The notes: generated by a model from the sequence alone, not told the origin. A stretch of 64,000 bases of DNA from an uncultured Sphingomonadaceae bacterium (GCA_947501695.1 CANMWO010000001.1:372001-436000), one strand, 5' to 3'; positions 9,996 through 19,780 are shown, counted from the stretch's first letter. Numbers and translations: made by a program.

Positions 9996-10571
9996 ATGAC
10001 GAGCATATCACGCAATCATGCACTGGCTGCAGCCGGTTTGGCGATACTCGCTCTGGCTATATTATTCGGTATGGACCGGCCCCCGATATGCGAATGTGGC
10101 AATGTAAAGCTGTGGCACGGAGCGGTTCAGTCGGCGGAGAATAGTCAACATCTGGCGGACTGGTATACGTTTAGCCATATCATTCATGGTTTTCTGTTTT
10201 ACGGCTTTGGCTATTTGCTGTTTCGAAAACAGCCGGAAGCAGCCCGGCTCGGTTTGTCACTTTGTCTGGCAGTGTTTATTGAGGGTTTTTGGGAAATTCT
10301 TGAAAACTCACCGATCATCATCAATCGCTATCGAGAGGCGACCTTCGCCTTTGGCTATGCCGGGGATAGCATTATTAACTCGATGGCCGATATCGGCTGG
10401 ATGACACTGGGTTTTTTCGCAGCGCGGCGGATACCCGTGAAGTGGACAGTGACCATTGCGGTAATATTCGAGTTGTTCACGCTCTATACCATTCGCGATA
10501 ACTTGACGCTGAACGTGTTGATGCTGACCTTTCCGATTGAAGCGGTCAAAGAGTGGCAAGGCGCGATTTAG
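9996..10571 (+). CDS. DUF2585 (UPF0314) family membrane protein
   Basis: 191 aa with four to five membrane segments. [16 protein letters not shown] followed by [36 protein letters not shown] and [13 protein letters not shown] are the conserved blocks of the UPF0314/DUF2585 family found mainly in alphaproteobacteria. Function is unknown. It is convergent with the next gene with a 3-bp gap. Confidence 0.88.
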   Translation: MTSISRNHALAAAGLAILALAILFGMDRPPICECGNVKLWHGAVQSAENSQHLADWYTFSHIIHGFLFYGFGYLLFRKQPEAARLGLSLCLAVFIEGFWEILENSPIIINRYREATFAFGYAGDSIINSMADIGWMTLGFFAARRIPVKWTVTIAVIFELFTLYTIRDNLTLNVLMLTFPIEAVKEWQGAI

Positions 10572-10574
10572 GTA

Positions 10575-10844
10575 TTAGACTTTCGCGGTTTCGGTAGGCG
10601 CCGGCGTGCCCTCAATATCAATAACCTGTTCTGATGCGGGAAGCTCTTCGTCCTCTTCCTTTGACCGGTCATAAAGCGCCTTCGCGACCATTGCGCCGCC
10701 AACCAGCAGAGCGCCAGGTAGGGAGCGCGTAGCGATACGTGCCGCTAATATGCCTACACCAAAGCCGAGCAATCCACTGCCTTTGCCGCGCTTTCGCGCC
10801 TCGTTGCCGACTATGGCGGTCGCGACATTACGAATGAGTGACAT
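10575..10844 (-). CDS. Small hypothetical protein, MscS operon partner
   Basis: 89 aa: an Arg/Lys-rich N-terminus, a Gly/Ala-rich weakly hydrophobic middle (GSGLLGFGVGILAARIATRSLPGALLVGGAMVAKALYD split by charged residues) and an acidic tail (SKEEDEELPASEQ). It starts 3 bp after the end of the mechanosensitive channel gene, so the two are almost certainly co-transcribed. The family is not recognised; a membrane-peripheral protein is likely. Confidence 0.65.
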   Translation of the reverse strand: MSLIRNVATAIVGNEARKRGKGSGLLGFGVGILAARIATRSLPGALLVGGAMVAKALYDRSKEEDEELPASEQVIDIEGTPAPTETAKV

Positions 10845-10847
10845 GGG

Positions 10848-11753
10848 TTAGTCCTTTCCGGCGATGGAGACCGGTTCCTTGAATGCCAACGGGACGGGCT
10901 CCTTGAAAGTCTGTGTAACATAGGGGAAGGGGATTTCGATACCCGCTTCCTCTAGCGCGCGTTTTATCGACCGGATTACGCTGTCACGACTTTCATGCAT
11001 CGCACGCGGTTTGGAGCCTGACCACCAGCGGATTTTAAAATCGACCGAACTGGAGTTAAATTCGCAGGCGAAGACATCAATGCGTTCGTCCGGGTCGACT
11101 TGATCTGCCGATTGCACAGCATTGCGAATAACATCGCGCGCTACGTCCAGATCGCTATCATAAGAAACGCCAGCTATAATCTCGTGGCGGCGTTTTTCTT
11201 GATCGGTCAGGATCTTGACCGGGTTTTTAAACAGGATCGAATTGGGAATGATAGTCAGTTCCATATTGTTGCGGCGGACATGGGTTTCCCGCAGCGCAAT
11301 GCTCTCGACGATACCTTCCACGCCTTCGCATTCAATATAATCACCGATCCGCATTTTCTCGCGGATCATGATCAGGATACCGGCCATGAAATTTTCGAAA
11401 ATATCTTGAAACGCAAAACCAATGGCAACAGCACCAAAGCCAAGGCCAGCAATTAGGCTGGCGGGCGTCAGGCCGGGCAGCAATATGGTCAACGTGGCCA
11501 TCAAACCGACAATCCAGATTGCCAGCCGGACCATGGTTTCCGTCAGTTCCTGAAGCGACGCGCGCATGTTGGTCTTGTCGGTCAGTTTGTCAGCAATGCG
11601 GGTGGCAAAGCGAGCGATGATCCAAGTGATTACGATTACGATGGCCGCGATAACCAAACTGGGAAGCAAAGAAATAGCCTGTTCCCACATGCTAAGCAGT
11701 TGTCTTATTAAGATATCGATCGCATTTAGTGAATCATCAATTGGATCGTCCAT
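10848..11753 (-). CDS. Mechanosensitive ion channel, MscS family
   Basis: 301 aa with three N-terminal membrane helices (residues about 18-125); the third is the Gly/Ala-rich pore helix (TPASLIAGLGFGAVAIGFAFQD). The beta domain follows (IREKMRIGDYIECEGVEGIVESIALRET, then NMELTIIPNSILF, the MscS signature) and a C-terminal alpha/beta vestibule domain. It opens under membrane tension to release solutes during hypo-osmotic shock. Length is close to E. coli MscS (286 aa). Confidence 0.93.
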   Translation of the reverse strand: MDDPIDDSLNAIDILIRQLLSMWEQAISLLPSLVIAAIVIVITWIIARFATRIADKLTDKTNMRASLQELTETMVRLAIWIVGLMATLTILLPGLTPASLIAGLGFGAVAIGFAFQDIFENFMAGILIMIREKMRIGDYIECEGVEGIVESIALRETHVRRNNMELTIIPNSILFKNPVKILTDQEKRRHEIIAGVSYDSDLDVARDVIRNAVQSADQVDPDERIDVFACEFNSSSVDFKIRWWSGSKPRAMHESRDSVIRSIKRALEEAGIEIPFPYVTQTFKEPVPLAFKEPVSIAGKD

Positions 11754-11802
11754 AGTTTTCCCGCCACTCCCCGATGTGATATTGTTGCTATATCATTCTA
11801 AC

Positions 11803-13200
11803 TTATACCATATTTTCCGGTTTAACATGGGTGTCGTAGGTTTTGGCATCCACTAATCCCAATTCTAGGGCGGCTGCGCGCAATGTTGTCCCCGTTTTGT
11901 GGGCATGTTTGGCAATTTTCGACGCATTGTCATAGCCGATGATCGGTGCCAGCGCGGTGACGAGCATCAGGCTATTATTCACCAGTTCGGCGATGCGCGC
12001 TTCATTAGCCTCCAGTCCATCGACACCGCGTGTGGCAAAGCTCGACATGCCGATGGACGCTATCTCGATGGAGCGCAGGACATTGGCCGCTATCATCGGT
12101 TTGAAGACATTGAGTTCTAGATGACCCTGCATCCCGCCTACGGTTACCGCTTGATGATTACCTATCATTTGGGCTGCAACCATAGTTAGCATTTCGCATT
12201 GGGTTGGATTGACCTTACCGGGCATGATCGAGCTACCGGGTTCATTGGCAGGCAGGTTGAGCTCGCCCAAACCAGAGCGTGGACCAGAGCCCAGCAGGCG
12301 GATGTCATTGGCGATTTTGGTGAGAGAGACAGCCAGCGTGCTCAGCGCACCGGAAAGTTCGACCATTGTGTCGTGGGCCGATAGTTCGGAAAATTTATTG
12401 GGAGCGGAAGTAAAGTTTAATCCGGTAATTTTGGCAATCTCACGAGCGATATGATCTCCAAAATTTTCAGGTGCATTGAGCCCCGTACCAACCGCCGTAC
12501 CGCCTTGAGCCACTTGATAGAGGCGCGGCAAGACAGCTTCGATCCGGTCGCGCCCTGCCAATAGCTGCGCCGCATAACCGGAAAACTCCTGCCCGAGCGT
12601 CAGCGGGGTTGCGTCCTGCAAATGGGTACGGCCAATTTTAACAATCGCTTTCCAATTCTGCGCTTTTTCGGCCAGTGCATCATGGAGTTGTTCGAGCGCC
12701 GGAAACAGTTCCACCTCCAAGGCTCGCGCCGCCGCAACATGCATCGCGGTGGGAAAACTGTCATTAGACGATTGGCCGCGATTGACGTGATCATTGGGAT
12801 GAACAGGTTCTTTTCCGCCACGTGTGCCGGTCAGACTTTCGTTTGCAATGCCGGCAATTACTTCGTTGACGTTCATATTGGATTGGGTACCGGAACCCGT
12901 CTGCCAGATGGTCAGCGGAAATTGGGTATCGAATGCACCAGAGCGTACCTCTTCAGAGGCATTGATGATTGCGCCAGCAATTTCAGGGTCGAGACCGTGG
13001 ATCCCGTTTACTCTAGCCGCCGCTTGTTTAACGGTTGCCAGCGCATGGATCAGCCGGATCGGCATGCGTTCGTGACGAGGGAAAGGGAAGTTTTCGATAC
13101 TGCGTTGTGTTTGCGCACCCCAATAGGCGTCCTGAGGGACTTCTATCGGACCGATGCTATCCGTTTCTGTGCGCGTTGTTTTTGTTGGAGTGCCTGGCAT
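11803..13200 (-). CDS. fumC: Fumarate hydratase, class II
   Basis: 465 aa, iron-independent fumarase converting fumarate to malate in the TCA cycle. The superfamily signature [16 protein letters not shown] lies near residue 320, and [14 protein letters not shown] and [16 protein letters not shown] carry other active-site residues. It begins 7 bp after sspB, forming a sspB-fumC transcription unit common in sphingomonads. Aspartase and argininosuccinate lyase share the fold, but length and these blocks fit FumC. Confidence 0.96.
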   Translation of the reverse strand: MPGTPTKTTRTETDSIGPIEVPQDAYWGAQTQRSIENFPFPRHERMPIRLIHALATVKQAAARVNGIHGLDPEIAGAIINASEEVRSGAFDTQFPLTIWQTGSGTQSNMNVNEVIAGIANESLTGTRGGKEPVHPNDHVNRGQSSNDSFPTAMHVAAARALEVELFPALEQLHDALAEKAQNWKAIVKIGRTHLQDATPLTLGQEFSGYAAQLLAGRDRIEAVLPRLYQVAQGGTAVGTGLNAPENFGDHIAREIAKITGLNFTSAPNKFSELSAHDTMVELSGALSTLAVSLTKIANDIRLLGSGPRSGLGELNLPANEPGSSIMPGKVNPTQCEMLTMVAAQMIGNHQAVTVGGMQGHLELNVFKPMIAANVLRSIEIASIGMSSFATRGVDGLEANEARIAELVNNSLMLVTALAPIIGYDNASKIAKHAHKTGTTLRAAALELGLVDAKTYDTHVKPENMV

Positions 13201-13207
13201 CAGGCCG

Positions 13208-13693
13208 TCACTTTTTCTTGCCGAAGTCCACCGTTACAACGTTGGAGCCATCATCGACCAATTCAGGTGCTGCTTGATCGCCGTCATTTTGCGCCGGTTC
13301 GTGGGCGTCAAGTTCGCCTTCGATTTCATCGACCTGAAATTGTAGAGCGAAATCGACGGCCGGATCGACAAAGGATGTGATGGCAGCGAATGGAATATGG
13401 AGCATGGAGCTAATCTGGTTAAAACTTAGGCCCACTTCAAACCGGTCTTCGCTAACGGATAGGTCCCAATAGCGATTTTGCAGCACAATCGTCATTTCGT
13501 CAGGGAATTTTGTCATCAAATGATCAGGTATGTCGACCCCTGGTGCACGGGTCTTGAACGTAATGTAGAAATGATGCTCGCCCGGCAGGCCATTGGCCTC
13601 TACTTCACCCAAAACCCGTCCAACGACAGCGCGCAGGGCTTCCTGCACTATTTCGTCATAAGGAATCAGGCTATCTGGCGAGCTATCGTTCAT
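13208..13693 (-). CDS. sspB: ClpXP adaptor SspB, alphaproteobacterial type
   Basis: 161 aa from the ATG at 13693 ([20 protein letters not shown]); an open frame extends to 13750 but is not conserved-looking. The core ([29 protein letters not shown]) is the SspB substrate-binding fold, followed by an acidic flexible linker and a basic tail ending [10 protein letters not shown] that matches the ClpX-docking XB motif. It delivers ssrA-tagged and other proteins to ClpXP. The gene is divergent from hisB across 126 bp, which must hold both promoters. Confidence 0.93.
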   Translation of the reverse strand: MNDSSPDSLIPYDEIVQEALRAVVGRVLGEVEANGLPGEHHFYITFKTRAPGVDIPDHLMTKFPDEMTIVLQNRYWDLSVSEDRFEVGLSFNQISSMLHIPFAAITSFVDPAVDFALQFQVDEIEGELDAHEPAQNDGDQAAPELVDDGSNVVTVDFGKKK

Positions 13694-13819
13694 ATCTACT
13701 TGGTGGCGCGAACGAGGGGCAGGGTCAAGGGCATTTGAACAATTTTCCAATAGTGTGATATTTCTTGTTTCTTAGCGAAATTCTTGCCTGATAAAATCCA
13801 GCCTTTATAGGCATAATCC

Positions 13820-14425
13820 ATGAGCACATCGACACGAACAGCGACAATAGAGCGAAACACTAAGGAAACCGAGATTTTCGTCGAGTTGAATCTTGACGGA
13901 ACCGGGCAATATGACGTTTCGACGGGCATTGGTTTTCTCGACCATATGATCGAGCAATTTTCCCGCCACTCGCTGATCGATCTAAAGTTGAAGATCAAAG
14001 GTGATCTACATGTAGATCAGCATCATACGACGGAAGACAGCGCTATAGCGGTGGGTCAGGCGATTCATCAAGCACTCGGCGATAAAGCCGGAATCGTGCG
14101 CTACGGCGGCACCTATTCACCGATGGATGAGACCTTGACACGTATCGCGCTTGATATTTCCGGACGTCCCTGGTTGGTTTGGAAGGCCCAATTTTCTCAG
14201 GAACGGCTCGGCGAGATGGATACCGAGTTGTTCAAACACTGGTTCCATAGCGTGGCCGATGCTGCGGGCATTACGCTGCATATCGAGCTGCTTTATGGTG
14301 AGAATAACCACCATATTGCTGAAAGTATCTTCAAGGGTTTTGCCCGCTCAATGCGGCAAGCGGTAGAGCGTGACCCGCGCAAGGGTGACGCAATTCCTTC
14401 AACCAAAGGCCAGCTTGGTGGCTGA
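13820..14425 (+). CDS. hisB: Imidazoleglycerol-phosphate dehydratase
   Basis: 201 aa, monofunctional HisB; it dehydrates imidazole glycerol phosphate to imidazole acetol phosphate in histidine synthesis. The two Mn-binding His motifs are intact: [14 protein letters not shown] near residue 73 and [16 protein letters not shown] near residue 165, with the N-terminal [11 protein letters not shown] block. First gene of the tight hisB-hisH-hisA-hisF cluster; its last codons overlap the start of hisH. Confidence 0.97.
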   Translation: MSTSTRTATIERNTKETEIFVELNLDGTGQYDVSTGIGFLDHMIEQFSRHSLIDLKLKIKGDLHVDQHHTTEDSAIAVGQAIHQALGDKAGIVRYGGTYSPMDETLTRIALDISGRPWLVWKAQFSQERLGEMDTELFKHWFHSVADAAGITLHIELLYGENNHHIAESIFKGFARSMRQAVERDPRKGDAIPSTKGQLGG

Positions 14426-15038
14426 AACCATTGCGCTTATCGATTTTGGCGCCGGTAACTTACACAGCGTGCATAATGCGCTGATCGCGACCGGTGCGAC
14501 CGGCGTGGTCGTTACCGCTGACCCGGATGTGGTTGCGTCTGCGGATCGTATCGTCTTGCCTGGTGTCGGTGCTTTTGGTGCTTGCCGCGATGCCTTGGTC
14601 GGTATCAATGGCATGATTGCGGCTTTGGAGCAGCGAGTGCGACAGAACGCCGTACCCTTTCTTGGCATTTGTGTTGGCATGCAGCTACTTGCCGACAAAG
14701 GTATAGAATTTGGCGAGCATCAGGGGCTTGGTTGGATCGACGGGACCGTCCATGCGATCGAAGCGCCATCAGCAGATATCAAAATCCCGCATATGGGTTG
14801 GAACGATGTGTCTCCGACATCAGGTCATGATTTGCTCGAAGCCGGGGAGGCATACTATCTGCACGGCTATCATTTCGATGTGACCAACACGGACGATATT
14901 TTCGCAACCACCCATCACGGCATGCCGCTGGTCTCTGCCGTCGGTCGAGACAATATTGTCGGCGTGCAATTTCATCCGGAAAAAAGCCAGGCCTATGGGC
15001 TGGCTTTCCTGAAACGCTTTTTGGAGTGGAAGCCATGA
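14418..15038 (+). CDS. hisH: Imidazole glycerol phosphate synthase, glutamine amidotransferase subunit
   Basis: 206 aa. The GTG at 14418 lies within the last codons of hisB (8-base overlap); a TTG one codon upstream is an alternative. The catalytic triad is present: Cys in [11 protein letters not shown] and His/Glu in VQFHPEKSQ. It releases ammonia from glutamine and channels it to HisF. The stop overlaps the hisA start (ATGA), indicating translational coupling. Confidence 0.96.
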   Translation: MAETIALIDFGAGNLHSVHNALIATGATGVVVTADPDVVASADRIVLPGVGAFGACRDALVGINGMIAALEQRVRQNAVPFLGICVGMQLLADKGIEFGEHQGLGWIDGTVHAIEAPSADIKIPHMGWNDVSPTSGHDLLEAGEAYYLHGYHFDVTNTDDIFATTHHGMPLVSAVGRDNIVGVQFHPEKSQAYGLAFLKRFLEWKP

Positions 15039-15760
15039 TCGTATTTCCCGCTATCGACCTGAAATCAGGCGAAGTAGTACGTCTTGCTGAGGGCGATATG
15101 GATCGCGCTACCGTCTATGGTGACAATCCGGCGGAGCAGGCAGGCCTGTTTGCCGCTGCAGGTGCCGAGCATATCCATGTTGTTGATCTGGACGGTGCTT
15201 TTGCTGGTTCTCCGCGCAATGCTGAAGCAGTCGAGGCGGTTGTCGCCAGCTTTCCCGGTTATGTGCAACTAGGCGGCGGGATCAGAAACCGGGAAACGGT
15301 TGAGCGTTGGTTCGAATTGGGTGTGGCGCGGTTAGTGATTGGCACTGCGGCGCTGCAAGATCCCGAATTTGTTCGAGATATGGCGAAAACATATGAAGGC
15401 GGTATTGTCGTTGCAGTGGATGCGCGCGACGGCATGGTGGCCACCGAAGGGTGGGCCGATGTGTCGGAAGTTAGCGTGAGGGATATGGCGCGACGCTTTG
15501 AGGATGCTGGTGTGGCATCTTTGTTGTTCACGGACGTCGGCCGTGATGGCATGTTGACTGGATGCAACATCGAAGCAACGGTTGATCTGGCCCGTTCCGT
15601 CAATATTCCTGTGATTGCAAGTGGTGGTGTTAAGGGGCTGGATGATATTCACATGCTTACCCAGTTTACTCAGGATGGAATTGAAGGTGTAATCACCGGG
15701 CGGGCGCTCTATGATGGACGGCTTGATCTGGCGACTGCCATCGCGTTGGCGAACCGGTGA
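15035..15760 (+). CDS. hisA: Phosphoribosylformimino-5-aminoimidazole carboxamide ribotide isomerase
   Basis: 241 aa TIM-barrel enzyme of the fourth histidine step. The catalytic Asp of [14 protein letters not shown] and the second Asp in [12 protein letters not shown] are present, as are the phosphate-binding loops GGGIRNRE and SGGVKGLDD. The ATG at 15035 overlaps the hisH stop and carries the family N-terminus. A long hairpin repeat separates it from hisF. Confidence 0.96.
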   Translation: MIVFPAIDLKSGEVVRLAEGDMDRATVYGDNPAEQAGLFAAAGAEHIHVVDLDGAFAGSPRNAEAVEAVVASFPGYVQLGGGIRNRETVERWFELGVARLVIGTAALQDPEFVRDMAKTYEGGIVVAVDARDGMVATEGWADVSEVSVRDMARRFEDAGVASLLFTDVGRDGMLTGCNIEATVDLARSVNIPVIASGGVKGLDDIHMLTQFTQDGIEGVITGRALYDGRLDLATAIALANR

Positions 15761-15781
15761 GGGAGACCGGATCATGTTGTG

Positions 15782-15861
15782 CCCCTGCGAAGGTAGAGGC
15801 CCATCTCCTGAACTTGCGTTCAGGCGGAATGGTGGGAGATGTGCCCCTGCCTTCGCAGGAG
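15782..15861. repeat. Long palindromic repeat between hisA and hisF
   Basis: The arms at 15782-15808 and 15835-15861 are complementary at 24 of 27 positions (CCTGCGAAGG ... CCTTCGCAGG cores). An inner hairpin, GAAC-TTGC-GTTC, lies in the loop near 15810-15821, so the whole element folds into one stem. It is the GCGAAGGCAGG-type extragenic palindrome I associate with sphingomonad genomes. It interrupts an otherwise overlapping gene cluster and could act as an mRNA processing or stability element. Confidence 0.8.
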
Positions 15862-15869
15862 TACGGCGC

Positions 15870-16637
15870 ATGACCGTTCGGATCCGCGTCATACCTTGCC
15901 TCGACGTCGCCGATGGCCGCGTTGTGAAAGGTGTTAATTTTGTAGATCTAGTTGATGCGGGCGATCCGGTAGAACAGGCGCGGGCTTATGATGCGGCCGG
16001 GGCGGATGAACTTTGCTTTCTCGATATTGGCGCAAGTCATGAGAAGCGCGATACGATTATTGATGTAGTGCGGCGAACCGCGGAAGTTTGTTTTATGCCG
16101 GTCACTGTTGGCGGTGGCGTACGCACGGCTGACGATGCGCGGGCGCTGCTGATGGCAGGGGCCGACAAGGTTGCAGTGAACAGCGCAGCAGTCTCTCGCC
16201 CTGAAGTGGTCAGCGATATCGCTGGACGCTTCGGCAGTCAGTGTATGGTGGCCTCGATTGACGCACGGCAGGTTGAGGAAGGCTGCTGGGAAATCTTCAC
16301 CCATGGCGGACGGACGCCTACGGGTATTGATGCTTTGGAACATGCGGTGCGGATGGCCGAGCTCGGGGCAGGGGAGCTGCTCGTTACATCGATGGACCGC
16401 GATGGAACTCGTGATGGTTATGACTTGGCTTTAACGCGGGCGATTGCGGATACCGTGTCCATTCCAGTGGTGGCCAGTGGTGGTGTTGGTAATCTTGATC
16501 ATATGGTCGATGGTGTTATCAAGGGGGGGGCCAATGCGGTACTCGCTGCCTCGATTTTCCACTTTGGCCAGCACAGTATATCTGATGCGCATGATGCGTT
16601 GCGGGCTGCTGGACTGCTTGCGCGGCACAACAACTAA
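15870..16637 (+). CDS. hisF: Imidazole glycerol phosphate synthase, cyclase subunit
   Basis: 255 aa TIM barrel that joins HisH ammonia to the ribotide, giving imidazole glycerol phosphate and AICAR. The ATG at 15870 begins the conserved N-terminus ([24 protein letters not shown] split as IPCLDV / GRVVKGVNF); the catalytic Asp11-type residue and the later [10 protein letters not shown] and [10 protein letters not shown] phosphate loops are present. The frame is open far upstream through the palindrome, but that part is not coding. A 7-bp inverted repeat (TAAGACT/AGTCTTA) overlaps its stop. Confidence 0.96.
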   Translation: MTVRIRVIPCLDVADGRVVKGVNFVDLVDAGDPVEQARAYDAAGADELCFLDIGASHEKRDTIIDVVRRTAEVCFMPVTVGGGVRTADDARALLMAGADKVAVNSAAVSRPEVVSDIAGRFGSQCMVASIDARQVEEGCWEIFTHGGRTPTGIDALEHAVRMAELGAGELLVTSMDRDGTRDGYDLALTRAIADTVSIPVVASGGVGNLDHMVDGVIKGGANAVLAASIFHFGQHSISDAHDALRAAGLLARHNN

Positions 16638-16979
16638 GACTTAGTCTTAACTACAGTTAATTTAAGAAAGCTTTGCAGAAGTATTTGCTAACATATTTGT
16701 TTTAAATGATATTAAATCTCTATCTGTTAAAACTTTCTTAATCATTCTCCCGATGTTTAGATTGTGACCAAATTTGATGGAGAAGCCTATTGAGGCGGCA
16801 AAGTGCCTCCTGGGCGCTCGCGAATTCACTGGCTATCTTGAACAGCAGAACGCCAGATGCGCATTGTCTCGATATGAGACACATTATATTATAGTTAATG
16901 TCGGCTAAACTTACATTCTTAACAGCAATGACAATTCGTTAACCATCTTATTCGGCTGATAGAGCGAGCGACGCCATTC
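16638..16979. other. Gene-free region between hisF and a PEP-CTERM gene
   Basis: About 340 bp, AT-rich. I see no open frame with coding character and no RNA fold beyond the short palindrome at the hisF stop. The right end leads into a sigma-54-like promoter, so binding sites for a sigma-54 activator may lie between 16780 and 16950. Confidence 0.45.
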
Positions 16980-16995
16980 TGGCAGGAAAATTGCT
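16980..16995 (+). promoter_or_regulatory. Sigma-54 (-24/-12) type promoter
   Basis: TGGCAGGAAAATTGCT matches the sigma-54 consensus TGGCACG-N4-TTGCW at 11 of 12 informative positions, with invariant GG and GC correctly spaced. Transcription would start near 17006 and leave a leader of about 40 bases before the PEP-CTERM start codon at 17046. PEP-CTERM genes in several proteobacteria are reported to be RpoN-dependent through a PrsK/PrsR-type system; no such regulator is in this window. Confidence 0.7.
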
Positions 16996-17045
16996 TCATT
17001 GTAAAACTAATAGAACGATTTTCGGGCTTTTTCCTAAGGCATGAC

Positions 17046-17432
17046 ATGAACATACTAAAGCTAGCAGTATTATCTGGTGGTGTAGCGATCAGCATCGGTT
17101 TTGCTGCTCCAGCGCAAGCCACATGGTATTCCCATAATGCCGGTTCGTACGGTGGTTGGAGCACATCAGGCGGTTGGGGCAGTTCCGGCTGGGGTTCGTC
17201 AGGTTGGGGAAGCTCTGGATGGGGCTCATCTAGCTATGGTGGCACAACCACCAGCACGTCCACCAGTTCAAGTGGCACTGCATCAACCAGTTCGTCCTCC
17301 GGTGGCTCTTCATCGGGAGGCACGCCGATCCCGGAACCTTCGAACATGATCATGTTGGCTCTTGGTGTGGCTGGGTTGGTTGCCGGACGTTTTGCGGCTC
17401 GTAGTAAGCGCGCCAAACGCGACAAGTTGTAA
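17046..17432 (+). CDS. PEP-CTERM sorted surface protein with Gly-Trp-Ser repeats
   Basis: 128 aa. Parts in order: signal peptide (residues 1-26, cleavage after AQA), a Gly/Ser/Trp repeat region with GWGSS repeated at least four times (about 42-62), a Ser/Thr-rich stretch (about 65-92), then the sorting signal PIPEPSNMIM, a hydrophobic helix (ALGVAGLVAGRF) and a basic tail. This layout predicts export, exosortase processing at PEP and Ser/Thr glycosylation. The short Trp/Gly repeats suggest an extracellular matrix component. It sits between hisF and hisE but has its own sigma-54-like promoter and a terminator. Confidence 0.88.
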   Translation: MNILKLAVLSGGVAISIGFAAPAQATWYSHNAGSYGGWSTSGGWGSSGWGSSGWGSSGWGSSSYGGTTTSTSTSSSGTASTSSSSGGSSSGGTPIPEPSNMIMLALGVAGLVAGRFAARSKRAKRDKL

Positions 17433-17480
17433 GTTCGTCAGCATTGGTGCGCAGATCCTTGATCTAGCTGCATCATGGAA

Positions 17481-17514
17481 GGGTCGTCATCGGGGGATTA
17501 GACGGCCCTTTCTT
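17481..17514 (+). terminator. Intrinsic terminator after PEP-CTERM gene
   Basis: GGGTCGTC (17481-17488) pairs with GACGGCCC (17501-17508; one G-U pair), followed by TTTCTT. It would isolate the PEP-CTERM transcript from hisE. Confidence 0.65.
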
Positions 17515-17583
17515 ATGGGTAATAGTGCCGATAGCCTCTCAAAGACTTGACGCCCGTCCCATTGCTCGCGCAAACGGGCATCC

Positions 17584-17901
17584 ATGACTGATATTTTGCA
17601 AAAACTGGAAGCAACCATCCTCGCGCGCCGCGATGCTGATCCCAAGGACAGCTACGTTGCTAACCTTCGCGCCAAAGGCCGGGCTAAAATGGCTGAGAAG
17701 CTAGGTGAAGAGGCCGTCGAGGCAGTTATAGCGGCTGTGCAGGATGACAAACCGGAGATGACAAGCGAAGCGGCCGATGTCCTGTTTCACTTGATCGTTT
17801 TGTTGGCGGACATGGATATACCGATAGATGACGTTTTGACCGAAATAGCTCGCCGCGAAGGTCTGTCCGGCTTAACCGAAAAAGCCTCGAGAAAGGACTA
17901 A
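17584..17901 (+). CDS. hisE: Phosphoribosyl-ATP pyrophosphatase
   Basis: 105 aa, monofunctional HisE of the MazG-like all-alpha NTP pyrophosphohydrolase fold; second step of histidine synthesis. The metal-binding helices are evident: KLGEEAVEAVIAA and EAADVLFHLIVLLAD (EExxE and ExxD motifs). HisI is not fused and not in the window. A HIT-family gene starts 3 bp downstream, a linkage common in alphaproteobacteria. Confidence 0.96.
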   Translation: MTDILQKLEATILARRDADPKDSYVANLRAKGRAKMAEKLGEEAVEAVIAAVQDDKPEMTSEAADVLFHLIVLLADMDIPIDDVLTEIARREGLSGLTEKASRKD

Positions 17902-17904
17902 TCC

Positions 17905-18285
17905 ATGGCGATTGATGCAACTCAGCCTTATGATGACAATAATATTTTCGCTAAGATACTGCGGGGAGAAATTCCCAACAAGACGGTCTATGAGAACGAC
18001 CATGTTCTTGCTTTTCATGACATCAATCCGCAGGCACCCCATCATATTTTGGTGATCCCCAAAGGAAAATATGTCAGCTGGGATGATTTCTCAGCTACAG
18101 CTAGTGAGGTCGAAATTGCCGGTTTCGTGCGCGGTGTTGGCCATGTGGCCCGTGAAGCAGGCATGGTTGAACCCGGCTATCGATTGCTCGCCAATATCGG
18201 CCAGGACGGACATCAGGAAGTCCCGCATCTCCACGTTCACATCTTTGCTGGAAAACCACTTGGCCCGATGTTGATGAGAGGCTAG
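17905..18285 (+). CDS. HIT-family nucleotide-binding hydrolase (HinT-like)
   Basis: 126 aa. The histidine triad is intact as HLHVHIF near residue 112, with the NIFAKILRGEIPNKTVYE opening and the HHILVIPK strand typical of HinT. Characterised members hydrolyse purine nucleoside phosphoramidates such as AMP-lysine. The protein is cytoplasmic and co-transcribed with hisE. Confidence 0.93.
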   Translation: MAIDATQPYDDNNIFAKILRGEIPNKTVYENDHVLAFHDINPQAPHHILVIPKGKYVSWDDFSATASEVEIAGFVRGVGHVAREAGMVEPGYRLLANIGQDGHQEVPHLHVHIFAGKPLGPMLMRG

Positions 18286-18343
18286 GTACGAGAGTAACTA
18301 GGCCGCTCAGACGGCGCATATAGTATATAGGGGAGTTTTGAAT

Positions 18344-19777
18344 ATGGCCGGATCAGCAGCACCAACCGGAGAAGGTTGGTCATCGCGGACAGCCTTTATA
18401 TTAGCAGCCGTGGGCGCAGCGGTTGGCCTCGGCAATATTTGGCGCTTTCCGACACTAGCAGGCGAAAATGGCGGTGGCGCTTTTGTGCTCGTCTATATCG
18501 GCTGTATCATTTTGATCGGCCTTCCCATGGTTCTCTCCGAAATATTAATCGGCCGCCATGGTCGAAGCGATGCATTTCATAGTGTCGTCAAGGTCGCCGA
18601 AGATTCCAAAGTTAGCAAAAATTGGGGCATATTTGGTGGTATTGGTATATTAAATGCCTTTCTGATCCTTACATTTTACAGCGTGGTTGCCGGTTGGGTT
18701 ATGTATTATGTCGGCGTAATGAGCGCCGATTTTATGGGCGCCTTGTTCTCCGGAAACCCATTCGCCGGGGCATTAGCTGGTGAAAGCCCGGAAACCATCC
18801 CTAGCCGCATGACCAACCTGTTTGCGAATGTCCCTATGCTGCTGGGCATGCACAGTCTGTTCATGATCATCACCATCTGGATTGTCGCACGCGGCGTTAC
18901 CGATGGGATTGAGAAAGCGGCGACATATCTAATGCCCACTTTCTTTGTACTTCTCGTCCTGATCACGCTCTACGGCGCATTTACCGGAGAATTTGCTAAG
19001 GCCGTGGCTTTCTTGTTCACCCCTGACTTTTCGAAATTATCACCAGCGGTGGTGAATGATGCCTTGGGACAGGCGCTATTCTCGATGAGCGTCGCCTCGG
19101 CTGCGCTAATCACTTATGGTGGCTATGTGTCGCGGGAAACCAATCTTGCGCCAACGGCCGGCATGATTGCATTTGCCGACACCGGTGTTGCCCTTCTCGC
19201 CGGTCTCATGATTTTCCCGATAGTATTCGCGGTTGGTCTGGATGTTGCGGCAGGGCCAACTTTGGTTTTCCAGTCACTGCCCATAGCGTTCCACACCATG
19301 CCAGCCGGGTCGCTGATTGGTCTGCTATTCTTTGTTCTTATCTTTTTCGCGGCGCTGACTAGCTCGATATCTTTGCTGGAAGGTGTGGTCGCTTGGGCGA
19401 TGCGGCGGTTTGAATGGGGGCGTGGTTTTTCCGCCTTGCTAGTAGGCGGAGTCATATTCCTGATAGGTGTTGCCTGTGCGTTGTCACTGAATGTCTGGAG
19501 CGACGTTCGCCCGCTTGGCTTTATTCCGCTTTTCGAAGAGAAGAACATCTTTGACGCGATTGATGATCTTGTCTCGAAAATATTGCTTCCGGTTACAGCA
19601 TTTCTGACAGCGGTCTTCATCGGCTGGCGTGCTGATAAAAAGTTGGTGCAAGCAGAAACCGGCCTCGAGGGCGCGATGTTTGGATTGTGGCGTTTCTTGA
19701 TTGCTTGGCTAGCACCGCTGGCCGTGGCAATGATTTTCGTTTTCGCGGTCTTCCCCAATCTGATTGGTCAAGGCTAG
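18344..19777 (+). CDS. Sodium:neurotransmitter symporter (SNF/LeuT) family transporter
   Basis: 477 aa from the ATG at 18344, which has GGGGAG 8 bases upstream (a TTG two codons earlier is the other option). LGNIWRFPTLAGENGGGAFV in the first helix is the LeuT-family sodium/substrate-binding signature, and about 12 membrane helices follow. Bacterial homologues import amino acids with Na+; the substrate is not predictable. The yacG gene follows directly in the same frame after the stop. Confidence 0.93.
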   Translation: MAGSAAPTGEGWSSRTAFILAAVGAAVGLGNIWRFPTLAGENGGGAFVLVYIGCIILIGLPMVLSEILIGRHGRSDAFHSVVKVAEDSKVSKNWGIFGGIGILNAFLILTFYSVVAGWVMYYVGVMSADFMGALFSGNPFAGALAGESPETIPSRMTNLFANVPMLLGMHSLFMIITIWIVARGVTDGIEKAATYLMPTFFVLLVLITLYGAFTGEFAKAVAFLFTPDFSKLSPAVVNDALGQALFSMSVASAALITYGGYVSRETNLAPTAGMIAFADTGVALLAGLMIFPIVFAVGLDVAAGPTLVFQSLPIAFHTMPAGSLIGLLFFVLIFFAALTSSISLLEGVVAWAMRRFEWGRGFSALLVGGVIFLIGVACALSLNVWSDVRPLGFIPLFEEKNIFDAIDDLVSKILLPVTAFLTAVFIGWRADKKLVQAETGLEGAMFGLWRFLIAWLAPLAVAMIFVFAVFPNLIGQG

Positions 19778-19780
19778 ACC

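Noticed and set aside
16635-16649. TAAGACT-T-AGTCTTA palindrome at the hisF stop
   Set aside because: A one-base loop and no T-run make it a poor terminator; it may be chance.
17150-17240. Tandem repeats resembling a small repeat array
   Set aside because: They are in-frame GWGSS codon repeats inside the PEP-CTERM gene, not CRISPR; no CRISPR array was seen anywhere.
17553-17579. Inverted repeat GCCCGT...ACGGGC just before hisE
   Set aside because: Only six pairs with a long loop; not convincing as an attenuator.
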